A stretch of 23,553 nucleotides of DNA from a virus: positions 1 through 23,553 of the IMG/VR virus record IMGVR_UViG_3300036817_000262, one strand, 5' to 3'. Shown here piece after piece: positions 14,487 to 21,255 of this stretch. The position numbers and the translations under genes were made by a program. Every line of letters starts with the position of its first letter. Position 1 is the first letter of the stretch. The notes under the pieces were generated by a model, which was given only the letters and a program-made list of their open reading frames with translations, was not told the origin of the DNA and ran no database searches.

Positions 14487-16385
14487 ATGACGACTGCATT
14501 CCTCGCACCCACCGCTAAATTCAAGGCGTTTGGGAACGATGGTGCGCCTCTGGTGGGTGGTCAATTGTTCACGTATGGCGCGATGACCTCGACGCCGATC
14601 GCGACCTGGACTGATGCGGGCGCGGGCACACCGAATGCGAATCCAATCATCTTGGACTCGCGTGGTGAAGCGAATCTCTGGATCCTGCCGAACACGGGAT
14701 ACAAGTTCGTTCTGCAGGATGCCGTCGGCAACGTCATCTGGACTACCGACAACATCTTCAACTCGCAGCTCCTCACGTTGTTCGGTGGTGTCGATAGTGG
14801 TGCGGCGAATGCGTACGTCCTGAACTTCAACACACCCTACGATCACTACACCGACGGTGAAGTGATCTTCTTCATTCCGAGTTCCACCAACACAGCGACT
14901 CCCGCACCGACGTTGAACGTCAACGGGCTGGGTCCGATCCCGATCGTCAACATCGACGGCAGTGCGGTGGGTGCCGGTCAGATCCAGAAGAACCAGACCA
15001 CCCAGGTGATGTACTTCAACGGGGTGTTCCAACTCATCTCGATTGGATCGATCACCGGCAGCACGATCGGCACATTCGGCAAGGAAGTGGCGATCGCGTC
15101 CGCTGCCACCACAGATCTTGGCAGTCTGCTTGCGCATGTCGGATTGGTCACCGGCACCACCACCATCACGAGTCTCGGCAATTCGGCGAACCTCTCTGCG
15201 CCAATCTACATGATTCGTTTTGCCTCCTCGCTGATCCTCACGTACAACGCGACCTCATTGCAGTTACCGACGAATGCCAACATCGTCACGCAGCCGGGAG
15301 ATGCGGCGATAGCGCAATTTCTGGGCAACGGTAACTGGAAGGTGAACTTCTACCAGACGAGTGCGGGCGGTGCGCTGACCAACGTCAAGATCAAGCCGAG
15401 TGATACCGCGATCAGCGCCAGCACGACCCTCACGCCGGATCCCGACTTGCAGAGCAATACGCTGCTCGTCGGTCGCTACAACTATGAACTCTTCCTGATC
15501 TTCGACTCCGTGTTGCCAGCGGCGGGATTCAAGTTCACGAAGACCGGCGGTGCGGTGGATTCCCGGGGCGTCGCACCGGCACTCGCCTCAGGTTTCATCA
15601 ACGGTGCAGCTTACGTCAAGACCGATCCCTTCTACGGCATCACGGTGAGCTATACGACGGTCTCATCCGCTGCCAATAGCAACACTGCGCTCTACACCGG
15701 ATCGCTGCTCGTATCGACTCCTGGGACGTTTGGCATTAGCTGGGCACAAGTGGCATCGGATCCAGGGGCGACGACCTTGCGCGCCGGGAGTTATCTCGCA
15801 GTGAACCTGCTCACCACCGGCACGACGGCATCGACGGTCTTGCGGATCTACAGCACTGCGGGCAGTGGCACCGAGACCGTTCCTGCGGGTTACACGACGG
15901 TGACGATCGAGATATTCGGCGGATCCGGCAACGGTGGATCGGGCAACACCAACTTCACCGATCTCTTAGGAGGAGGCGGCGGCGGATCCGGCGGGTATGC
16001 GATGTCGCAGTACAGTGTCGGAGGCCTCGGGGGCCGCACCATGGCTTATAGCGTGGGAGGTGTGAATGGAGCTTCTACCGTTTCGAGTGGCACCCTGACC
16101 ATCACCACCATGACTGCGACTGGCGGACTCAACGGTGGCAACGCGACGCCTCTGGTAGGAGGCGCGTCAGGTCCTCCCGGCAACGGATCGGGCGGCACCG
16201 TGACGAATATCGCGGGCAATGCCGGGGGCATCGGTGGAGGTCGCCCGTTTGGTTTCCCGGGCGCAGGGGGCGCAGGCGTCGCGGGGGTCAATGGTGGCGG
16301 CACAACCGGCGGCGGCGGCATTGCGGGTCCTGGATCCGGCTTCCCGGGCAATCCCGGTGTCGTCATCTTCAAGTACACCCCATGA
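14487..16385 (+). CDS. Tail protein: podophage adaptor domain plus glycine-rich C-terminus
   Basis: This is a 632-residue protein. Residues about 10-95 form the N-terminal adaptor common in podophage tail proteins (FKAFGNDGAPLVGGQLFTY, STPIATWTDAG, NPIILDSRGEANLWI, YKFVLQDAVGNVIW, DNI). The following 300 residues are beta-rich with fibre-like repeats (TPAPTLNVNGLGP, ITGSTIGTFGKE, TTDLGSLLAHVGLVTGTTTI). From about residue 450 there is VLRIYSTAGSGTETVPAG..TVTIEIFGGSGNGG, the entry to a glycine-rich domain that runs to the end (VVIFKYTP), like that of the protein at 4085-5158. The likely role is an adhesin or fibre attached to the virion neck or tail. The gene starts immediately after the previous stop and overlaps the next start (ATGA). 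No chaperone or peptidase end domain is visible. Confidence 0.8.
   Translation: MTTAFLAPTAKFKAFGNDGAPLVGGQLFTYGAMTSTPIATWTDAGAGTPNANPIILDSRGEANLWILPNTGYKFVLQDAVGNVIWTTDNIFNSQLLTLFGGVDSGAANAYVLNFNTPYDHYTDGEVIFFIPSSTNTATPAPTLNVNGLGPIPIVNIDGSAVGAGQIQKNQTTQVMYFNGVFQLISIGSITGSTIGTFGKEVAIASAATTDLGSLLAHVGLVTGTTTITSLGNSANLSAPIYMIRFASSLILTYNATSLQLPTNANIVTQPGDAAIAQFLGNGNWKVNFYQTSAGGALTNVKIKPSDTAISASTTLTPDPDLQSNTLLVGRYNYELFLIFDSVLPAAGFKFTKTGGAVDSRGVAPALASGFINGAAYVKTDPFYGITVSYTTVSSAANSNTALYTGSLLVSTPGTFGISWAQVASDPGATTLRAGSYLAVNLLTTGTTASTVLRIYSTAGSGTETVPAGYTTVTIEIFGGSGNGGSGNTNFTDLLGGGGGGSGGYAMSQYSVGGLGGRTMAYSVGGVNGASTVSSGTLTITTMTATGGLNGGNATPLVGGASGPPGNGSGGTVTNIAGNAGGIGGGRPFGFPGAGGAGVAGVNGGGTTGGGGIAGPGSGFPGNPGVVIFKYTP
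14712..14731 (+). repeat. 20-bp perfect direct repeat, copy 1 (in adaptor of first tail gene)
   Basis: This block encodes LQDAVGN and is identical over 20 bases to 16604-16623 in the second tail gene, same orientation, about 1.9 kb apart. The flanking adaptor DNA is only partly alike, so this is the best-conserved core of the duplicated adaptor domain. Confidence 0.85.
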
Positions 16386-18529
16386 GTGCAGCACTCTCAC
16401 CCTGTCCCCTGTTTCGCGGCGTCGCGAACGATGGCAGCGCACTCGTCGGCGGGAAGCTGTCGACGTTCATCGCGGGCACTTCGACGCCGCAGGCGACCTA
16501 TGTGGACTCGACGCAGACCACACCGAACACCAACCCGGTGATTTTGAACGCTCGCGGCGAAGCACCCGTGTGGCTCGATCCCACCAAGACGTATCGGTAC
16601 CTGCTGCAGGATGCCGTCGGCAATCAGATCTGGTCCGTCGATAACATCGCGAATCCTCAAGCGGTCGTGTTCTATCCGCAAACGCCTGCGGAAGCGAACG
16701 CGGGGGTGACCCCTGCGAGCTTCAATTATCCGCCGGGAGATGTGCGCCGCTATGGTGGCGTGCTGGATGGCTCGACCGACTGCGTCGCTGCGATGGTCCA
16801 GGCCTGCAGTGTCGGACAACCCGTCACCATTCCCGGCAACATGGCACTCGCCAGCGCATCGCTCGCAGCACTCACCAACAAAGCCATCACGCTCGTGAGT
16901 GGCACGACGATCCAGAGTTACTCCGCGTACACCACCACCGTCACTGGCACGACACCGTGCAATGTGTTCTGGTGCATCAACGCGAGCAACGTCAGGTTTC
17001 TCCCAGGCTTTGTGTGCGTGGGCAATGGCTCGAGTTCGGCAACGTCATCGACGGGATTCTTCTGGTATCTGCAGGGCACGGCTGCGCAGGCAACGGATTT
17101 CGGCGACTGCGGTTACGATGGGATCACGCTCAAGAATTTCGCGGGCTTGTACTGGATCTACGTCGACAACTTGAATGCGACGAGCGCTGCGTACGTGCGC
17201 TTTCGCGGCGGCAACGGCACGTTCATCTCGCAGCCGGGGAATTGCCAGACCGCAGGCTTGACCACCATCACGACGACCGCATCGGTGTTCGGCTTCTCAG
17301 GATCCGACACCAACCTGTCGATCTATACCTTGAAGGATGTGGAGCTGTTCAACAACGTCGCATTCGGCAACTACATCAAGAATTTTGTTTACTTTTGGGC
17401 CGGGTGTCTGCGCTGCAAGGCATACAGCAACATACTCATCGGCTTTGGCACCGATCCCAGTATCAGCGATGACACGGGCTGCTATGCGCTGTCGACCTAT
17501 AATCATGGTCACATCCCCGGATTACCGCAGCCGCAGGAGATCGAGTTCTACGACAATACGATTGATAGCGTGCGTGATGCTGGTATTTACTGTGCGTCCG
17601 CGAATGTGCTCACTATCCAGAACAATCGCTTTCAAGGGCAAACGAGCACCGCCACCACGCTACTGCCGAAAGGCGCAATCTGTTTTGCGGGCAGTAACGA
17701 TGTCACCTGCGTGGGCAACAAGATGGTGAATTGCGCGATCGGTATTTACGCGACTCAAGACCCCACGTCGCTGCGCTTTGACATACGGAATACTTCGATC
17801 AGTCAAGTTCCCGCGAATGGTACAGGTATGTGGATCTCCGGGACGACGGGTGGTCCTGCCACTAACATCAACGTCGATGGCATCGATATCCTTAGCAGCA
17901 ATACCACCTCGCGTGGCATTCACATCAGTATGACCTCAGCGGTGGGCATCAATAACTTGAGCATCCAGAATTTCAGCATCACGGGCGGCGGCACCGCGTT
18001 TGATTTGTTCGCTCCCGATGCGTCGGTCCCTGCGATGGGTAATGTTCGCATCGGACAGGGCCGCATCCGCAGAGCCACCAATAACAATTTGCAGTGGCTC
18101 AACTGCACCAACCCCAACAGCCGTTCGACGTTCGAGAATATTGACTTCATGGACATGCAACCGGGGGCAGTCGGTTTCTACTTCGTCAATTGCGTGAACA
18201 TCACGATTCGAAACCTGACCTTCTACGACATGACCTCGGGAGCCACCTTCTGCTGGTATGGCTCCGGTGCGCAGGGCCGCGTCATGGGGGTGCAGTACGT
18301 CAATGTCGGCGGCGCGAACCGCTTCAGCGGCGCAGGCACGGAACTGGGGGTCAATGCTCCCGGCTGGACCGGTGCCACTAATGATTTTGTGCAGGACTTA
18401 AATCCCATCCTGTTGACACAAACCATCACCGGCAGCGGCGGCACCGACAGCTATACCTACACGCGCTCCGGGTGGGTGTGGGATCGATTCAATTCCCTGT
18501 GGCGTGAATCGCGGGGGCTGATCGTCTGA
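16382..18529 (+). CDS. Tailspike: adaptor domain plus parallel beta-helix, putative depolymerase
   Basis: This is a 715-residue protein. Residues about 8-95 repeat the adaptor of the previous gene (FRGVANDGSALVGGKLSTF, STPQATYVDS, NPVILNARGEAPVWL, YRYLLQDAVGNQIW, DNI). At 117-138, PPGDVRRYGGVLDGSTDCVAAM is the usual entry of pectate-lyase-like right-handed beta-helix tailspikes (GD-V-yGg-DG-tD). From about 150 to 620 there is repetitive N/T/G/I beta-strand sequence with helix rungs (EIEFYDNTIDSV, IYCASANVLTIQNNRFQG, VTCVGNKMVNCAIGIYA, NVDGIDILSSNTT, NNLSIQNFSITGGG). Such spikes bind and cut surface polysaccharides; the catalytic residues cannot be picked by eye. The C-terminal about 60 residues (LTQTITGSGGTDSYTYTRSG, ending in W-rich sequence) may be a trimerisation part. 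It is the last late gene and meets csrA tail-to-tail with no gap. Confidence 0.85.
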   Translation: MSAALSPCPLFRGVANDGSALVGGKLSTFIAGTSTPQATYVDSTQTTPNTNPVILNARGEAPVWLDPTKTYRYLLQDAVGNQIWSVDNIANPQAVVFYPQTPAEANAGVTPASFNYPPGDVRRYGGVLDGSTDCVAAMVQACSVGQPVTIPGNMALASASLAALTNKAITLVSGTTIQSYSAYTTTVTGTTPCNVFWCINASNVRFLPGFVCVGNGSSSATSSTGFFWYLQGTAAQATDFGDCGYDGITLKNFAGLYWIYVDNLNATSAAYVRFRGGNGTFISQPGNCQTAGLTTITTTASVFGFSGSDTNLSIYTLKDVELFNNVAFGNYIKNFVYFWAGCLRCKAYSNILIGFGTDPSISDDTGCYALSTYNHGHIPGLPQPQEIEFYDNTIDSVRDAGIYCASANVLTIQNNRFQGQTSTATTLLPKGAICFAGSNDVTCVGNKMVNCAIGIYATQDPTSLRFDIRNTSISQVPANGTGMWISGTTGGPATNINVDGIDILSSNTTSRGIHISMTSAVGINNLSIQNFSITGGGTAFDLFAPDASVPAMGNVRIGQGRIRRATNNNLQWLNCTNPNSRSTFENIDFMDMQPGAVGFYFVNCVNITIRNLTFYDMTSGATFCWYGSGAQGRVMGVQYVNVGGANRFSGAGTELGVNAPGWTGATNDFVQDLNPILLTQTITGSGGTDSYTYTRSGWVWDRFNSLWRESRGLIV
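16604..16623 (+). repeat. 20-bp perfect direct repeat, copy 2 (in adaptor of tailspike gene)
   Basis: This is the second copy of the identical 20-base block at 14712-14731, encoding the same LQDAVGN core. Recombination between the two copies would delete or swap the C-terminal part of the first tail protein while keeping the adaptor. Confidence 0.85.
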
Positions 18530-18712
18530 TCAAGTTTCTGGTTCGTTCTCTTGATTCTTGATTTTGAGGTAGATCTCTTCACGATGCACAGTGACATCGC
18601 GTGGCGCTTCGACGCCAAGTCGAACCTGTGAGCCGTGCACACCTAGAACAACCACCTTGATGTCGTTACCTATGATCACGGTCTCACCCACTCGTCGTGT
18701 CAGTATCAACAT
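18530..18712 (-). CDS. csrA: CsrA-family RNA-binding translational regulator (phage-encoded)
   Basis: This 60-residue protein begins [15 protein letters not shown] and continues [20 protein letters not shown] then HREEIY, a full-length CsrA/RsmA match. The RNA-contact residues L4, R6, V42 and R44 of E. coli CsrA are all present. CsrA homodimers bind GGA motifs in mRNA leaders and usually block or stabilise translation of metabolism, biofilm and motility genes. The C-terminal tail after Y48 is short and charged. The gene has a near-perfect AAGGAGGT ribosome site 3 bases before the ATG, starts 15 bp after the triple-HTH gene, and its stop directly abuts the tailspike stop on the other strand. 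Carriage by a phage suggests control of host or phage mRNAs; which ones cannot be seen here. Confidence 0.95.
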   Translation of the reverse strand: MLILTRRVGETVIIGNDIKVVVLGVHGSQVRLGVEAPRDVTVHREEIYLKIKNQENEPET

Positions 18713-18743
18713 ACGACCTCCTTGGAATTAACCTCCAGTCAAC
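18713..18743 (-). promoter_or_regulatory. csrA leader with two GGAGG elements, candidate CsrA autoregulation site
   Basis: On the - strand the csrA leader reads ...TGGAGG, about 10 bases, CAAGGAGG, TCGT, ATG start. The proximal element is both the Shine-Dalgarno and a match to the CsrA core pattern CANGGANG. The distal GGAGG lies in the last codons and stop of the upstream gene. Two GGA sites about 15 bases apart are within the range a CsrA dimer can bridge. TGGA and TCCA could also pair around the distal site. Confidence 0.5.
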
Positions 18744-19525
18744 GTGCGCAAGGCCTGCAGCACGAGCAAGTGCTGCTCTTCAAACCGTTTGATCTTACCC
18801 TCCTGCAGATCCCCATACATCGCACTCTCCGCATGCTTCAAGAGCGCCACTGCATCGCGCATGCGGATGGAGAGAACCGGCGCAGTCTCTTCAACATTGT
18901 GATGTCGCGCTAATCCTCCCTTACGCCCTGCCGCCACTAGCTGCCTGCGTCGCTTAGCAGCTTTGCTAGTCCAGTTGTAAATATTGGAGACATTGATCTT
19001 CAGATCCTTGGCAATGTCCTTTGCCAACTCGCCTGCTTCGAATCGTTCTATTGCCGCCTCTTTGAATCGATCCGTGATGCTTGGTTTTTTGGCAGGCATT
19101 TTTTTGTGCGAACGTTTCTTCGACATGAGTTCCTTCTTCTTGGTGGGATGAGTGTTGGGAGTGCCTCTGAGAGCATTTTTTTGCCACTGATACAGCATGC
19201 TGTTGCTGATTTTGAATTCTCGCGCGAGAGCCATGGCAGTCTCTCCCGCTTGCATGCGACGCACGACTTCCTGCTTGAACGCTGTGGAGTACACGCGGGT
19301 GCCTTTAGGTCCCATGACGAAACCCGTCTCTGGAATCTCTGTCTTCAGATCGCGACCCCGTACCCAGGAGCGAATGTGGGTCGCGTGTGCACCCGTCTCT
19401 TGAGCGAGAGCTGTTGCGGTCTCCCCTTTCTTGATGCGCTCAATGATCCTTAACTTGAAAGCGTGCGAATATTTTCGCTTACCCTGTGGTGTTAGCGTTA
19501 CGCCGTCTGGCAACGGGTTTGGCAT
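18728..19525 (-). CDS. Protein with three tandem transposase-type helix-turn-helix domains
   Basis: This is a 265-residue basic protein. Three homologous HTH units of the IS3/IS911 OrfA (homeodomain-like) type start at about residues 18, 78 and 149. Each has a conserved F, a GE(T/L)A turn, a helix A.(A/D)(L/I)A, and a final W. The F-W distance is exactly 31 in all three (F23-W54, F83-W114, F154-W185). Units 1 and 2 are exactly 60 residues apart. A lysine-rich linker (about 128-148) precedes unit 3. The C-terminal 80 residues include a basic RRRQLVAAGRKGG segment and a predicted helix. There is no DDE catalytic domain, so this is not a transposase but probably a multi-site DNA-binding regulator. 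GAGGA precedes the ATG. The gene overlaps the zinc-ribbon gene by 47 bp and precedes csrA. Confidence 0.78.
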   Translation of the reverse strand: MPNPLPDGVTLTPQGKRKYSHAFKLRIIERIKKGETATALAQETGAHATHIRSWVRGRDLKTEIPETGFVMGPKGTRVYSTAFKQEVVRRMQAGETAMALAREFKISNSMLYQWQKNALRGTPNTHPTKKKELMSKKRSHKKMPAKKPSITDRFKEAAIERFEAGELAKDIAKDLKINVSNIYNWTSKAAKRRRQLVAAGRKGGLARHHNVEETAPVLSIRMRDAVALLKHAESAMYGDLQEGKIKRFEEQHLLVLQALRTLTGG

Positions 19526-19766
19526 ATGCGGTCCTCATAGTTTTTTCACGTTTTGCTTTTCGATACGCAGGCAGCTCTTGATCCTCATGACGCTCCTCGA
19601 TGTGCGCGATTCGGAACAATCCTTTCTCGCGCCGATAGCGGGCCTCAATGATTTCGGCGGGCGTTTTTTGGTCCCAGTAGTACATCGCGTGGCGGCACTT
19701 GATGCAGTACTTGCGGCGGGAATTGACAGTCAATGTTTCGGTGCACCTGAACGTTGGGCACTTCAT
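19479..19766 (-). CDS. Small zinc-ribbon-like protein, first gene of the csrA operon
   Basis: This is a 95-residue basic protein. The N-terminal part has cysteines C3 and C8, then C21-x2-C24 (YCIKCRHAMYYW), a plausible four-cysteine zinc site. The rest is rich in R, K and E, with a REKGLFRIAHIEERHED helix and a very basic C-terminus. No named family is recognised; it could be a small nucleic-acid-binding protein or regulator. It has the strongest ribosome site in this operon (AAGGAGGAGGACCG before the ATG), which also contains three consecutive GGA triplets and may be a CsrA target. Its 3' end overlaps the HTH gene by 47 bp in another frame. Confidence 0.68.
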   Translation of the reverse strand: MKCPTFRCTETLTVNSRRKYCIKCRHAMYYWDQKTPAEIIEARYRREKGLFRIAHIEERHEDQELPAYRKAKREKTMRTAYAKPVARRRNANTTG

Positions 19767-19808
19767 CGGTCCTCCTCCTTACTTGTTGAAGATTCAAGGC
19801 AGCTTACT

Positions 19809-19820
19809 CTCGAATTCGAG
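19809..19820. promoter_or_regulatory. 12-bp perfect palindrome, operator candidate (leftward)
   Basis: CTCGAATTCGAG is a perfect 12-base palindrome. It sits in the spacer of the weak leftward promoter candidate, about 45 bases upstream of the zinc-ribbon start. A second, smaller inverted repeat (TTGAA-GA-TTCAA, 19786-19797) follows downstream. It could be a repressor site for the csrA operon. Confidence 0.4.
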
Positions 19821-19833
19821 CGGTTCAACCGTC

Positions 19834-19871
19834 GAATGTGATTGAATGTGACTTCCAGGCAAATCATGTGA
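19834..19871 (+). repeat. Helically phased short direct repeats (GAATGTGA and ATGTGA)
   Basis: GAATGTGA occurs at 19834-19841 and again at 19844-19851, a 10-bp period. The ATGTGA core recurs at 19866-19871, a further 20 bp on. All three would face the same side of the helix. They could be arm-type integrase or excisionase sites or regulator boxes. Confidence 0.5.
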
Positions 19872-19886
19872 ACCATTTGTTACCAA
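19872..19886 (+). repeat. 15-bp direct repeat, copy 1 (ACCATTTGTTACCAA)
   Basis: This is identical to 20056-20070, 184 bp apart, in the gene-free region just upstream of the integrase. It may be an integrase arm site, a regulator box or an att-related core. It abuts the third ATGTGA element. Confidence 0.8.
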
Positions 19887-19953
19887 GGGCACCCACAAGT
19901 GATTGATTTAAAAGGTAGTTTTTTCTCCTCTTGTTCAAGCCAGATGTCTGATT

Positions 19954-19972
19954 TACCATGTACATCATGGTA
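19954..19972. promoter_or_regulatory. 7-bp inverted repeat with 5-bp spacer, operator candidate (rightward)
   Basis: TACCATG (19954-19960) and CATGGTA (19966-19972) form a perfect inverted repeat around TACAT. It coincides with the -10 of the weak rightward promoter candidate, so a dimeric repressor bound here could control the integrase. The half-site TACCA also appears in the 15-bp direct repeats nearby. Confidence 0.5.
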
Positions 19973-20055
19973 CTTAGTGTGAAAGACCCAGAAATCGTGT
20001 GGCAAGCAAAGGCTTATTTTCCTAGGGTTTCGTTACACTGCCATTTTCGCTTGAT

Positions 20056-20070
20056 ACCATTTGTTACCAA
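20056..20070 (+). repeat. 15-bp direct repeat, copy 2 (ACCATTTGTTACCAA)
   Basis: This is the second copy of the element at 19872-19886, ending 24 bases before the integrase ATG and just upstream of its ribosome site. A protein bound here could directly limit integrase expression. Confidence 0.8.
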
Positions 20071-20094
20071 CGTCGATTTTGAGGAGTACAAAAA

Positions 20095-21255
20095 ATGACC
20101 ATCGTTAAGCGGGGTAATTCTTTGCGCGTCGTCGTACGCGTCACTGGTCAAAAACCCGCCACCCGCACCTTCGCGAAAGATGAAAAGGCACAAGCGCTGC
20201 TCTGGGAAGAGGAGCAGAAGTTGCGGATGAATTCACGCAAGCAGTTTACCCGTGGAGTAACCCTCGGCATGCTCTGCCGTCGTTACCGCGACGAGGTCGA
20301 GAAGCCGGATCCCACTACCACCAAAGGTGAGATCGCGATGTCGAATCGTTTCGCGATCGACTTCGCCGAAACGGATCTGTCCGAGATGACGAAGAAGTGG
20401 TGGATGGACACCGTCGAGGGCTGGCACCACTTGAAGCCTTCCTCGCGCACTCGCTACATGTGGCGCATCAATGCCGTGCTGCGCGTCGCTGCCGAAAAAG
20501 AATGGAACAGTTGCAAAGTGGATTGGAAGAGTTTCTCCGAAGCGTACACAGCGCTCGAAAAAAAGGGAGCCATCGATGGTGGCGACCCGCGCGCACGTCG
20601 CGTCAGCCAAGTGGAACTCGATCTACTCAAGAATCGATACCGTGGCTCCTCCCCGCAACTGCTCGACATCATCGACTTTGCCGTGATCTTGGGATTGCGC
20701 CAGGGTGAGATCGCGAAGCTGACGTGGAGTGACATCAAGGATGCCGACACCGATGAGCCGATGCTCCTGGTCAAGAAGCGCAAGAACCCCAAGAAGAAGA
20801 TCACGGGTCTCGTGCCGCTGCTCGATGACTCGCTGCAGATCCTGCAGCGTCAACCGCGCCCGAAGGATCTGGTGTCCGATCAGCGCATCTTCCGCATGGA
20901 TGCGCAGCAGATCTACACCGCATTCCATGTGCTGGTCCGCACGCTGCAGGCCGAAGGCAAGTTGAGCAAAGCAGAAGAGGACGATCTGCGATTCCACGAT
21001 CTGCGTCACGAGGCACTGTCGCGTCTCTTCGAGCGAGGCTTCAGCATTCCCGAAGTGCAACTGGTGTCGGGACATAAGGAGTGGGAGAGTCTGAAAATCT
21101 ACACCAACTTGAAACCGAGTGGACTGCATCAGGGTCCGCTCGCGCATCAGCAGTTGATGAACGACGATCGGCAGCTTGAGAAGCTGCTTGAGAATCCGAA
21201 GCTGCGTGCGAAGTTGATTGTGCTGTTGAACTCGCAGGAGAAACGCGCAGCCTAA
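20095..21255 (+). CDS. int: Tyrosine recombinase (phage integrase)
   Basis: This is a 386-residue protein. Its N-terminal about 60 residues form a beta-rich arm-binding-type region (VKRGNSLRVVVRVTGQKPAT..F). The core-binding helical region (about 65-165) includes a KPSSRTRYMWRINAVLRVA segment. The catalytic domain has R202 (LGLRQGEI), H301-x-x-R304 (HDLRH), H327 (SGHKEW) and the nucleophile Y336 (KIYTNLKP), with K residues in the preceding beta-hairpin (LLVKKRKNPKKK). All the usual catalytic residues are therefore present. It carries out site-specific recombination between phage attP and host attB. GAGGAG lies before the ATG at 20095. It is divergent from the csrA operon, and its stop overlaps that of a HTH gene on the opposite strand. 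Confidence 0.95.
   Translation: MTIVKRGNSLRVVVRVTGQKPATRTFAKDEKAQALLWEEEQKLRMNSRKQFTRGVTLGMLCRRYRDEVEKPDPTTTKGEIAMSNRFAIDFAETDLSEMTKKWWMDTVEGWHHLKPSSRTRYMWRINAVLRVAAEKEWNSCKVDWKSFSEAYTALEKKGAIDGGDPRARRVSQVELDLLKNRYRGSSPQLLDIIDFAVILGLRQGEIAKLTWSDIKDADTDEPMLLVKKRKNPKKKITGLVPLLDDSLQILQRQPRPKDLVSDQRIFRMDAQQIYTAFHVLVRTLQAEGKLSKAEEDDLRFHDLRHEALSRLFERGFSIPEVQLVSGHKEWESLKIYTNLKPSGLHQGPLAHQQLMNDDRQLEKLLENPKLRAKLIVLLNSQEKRAA

Larger units (their letters stand above)
19767..20094. promoter_or_regulatory. Gene-free divergent control region between csrA operon and integrase
   Basis: No convincing ORF is present on either strand over these 328 bases, and the stretch is more AT-rich than its surroundings. 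It must hold the promoters for the leftward zinc-ribbon/HTH/csrA operon and the rightward integrase, and is a natural place for attP. A weak leftward promoter candidate is TTGAAC (19828-19823) with a 16-base spacer to TAAGCT (19806-19801). A weak rightward candidate is TTGTTC (19931-19936) with a 17-base spacer to TACCAT (19954-19959). Both lie across palindromes listed separately. Neither hexamer pair is close to consensus, so the promoters are uncertain. Confidence 0.6.

Noticed and set aside
14427-15137. Antisense frame of 236 codons at the start of the first tail gene
   Set aside because: Shadow of the adaptor-domain gene; no start signal and no fold-like pattern.
18728-19525. Insertion sequence (IS3-type OrfA) at the HTH gene
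   Set aside because: No OrfB/DDE gene, no terminal inverted repeats or target duplication seen, and three HTH units in one chain; it reads as a stand-alone regulator in an operon.
19872-20070. attL/attR pair of an integrated element
   Set aside because: The 15-bp repeats are only 184 bp apart with no gene between them, so they cannot bound an element; arm sites or regulator boxes are more likely.
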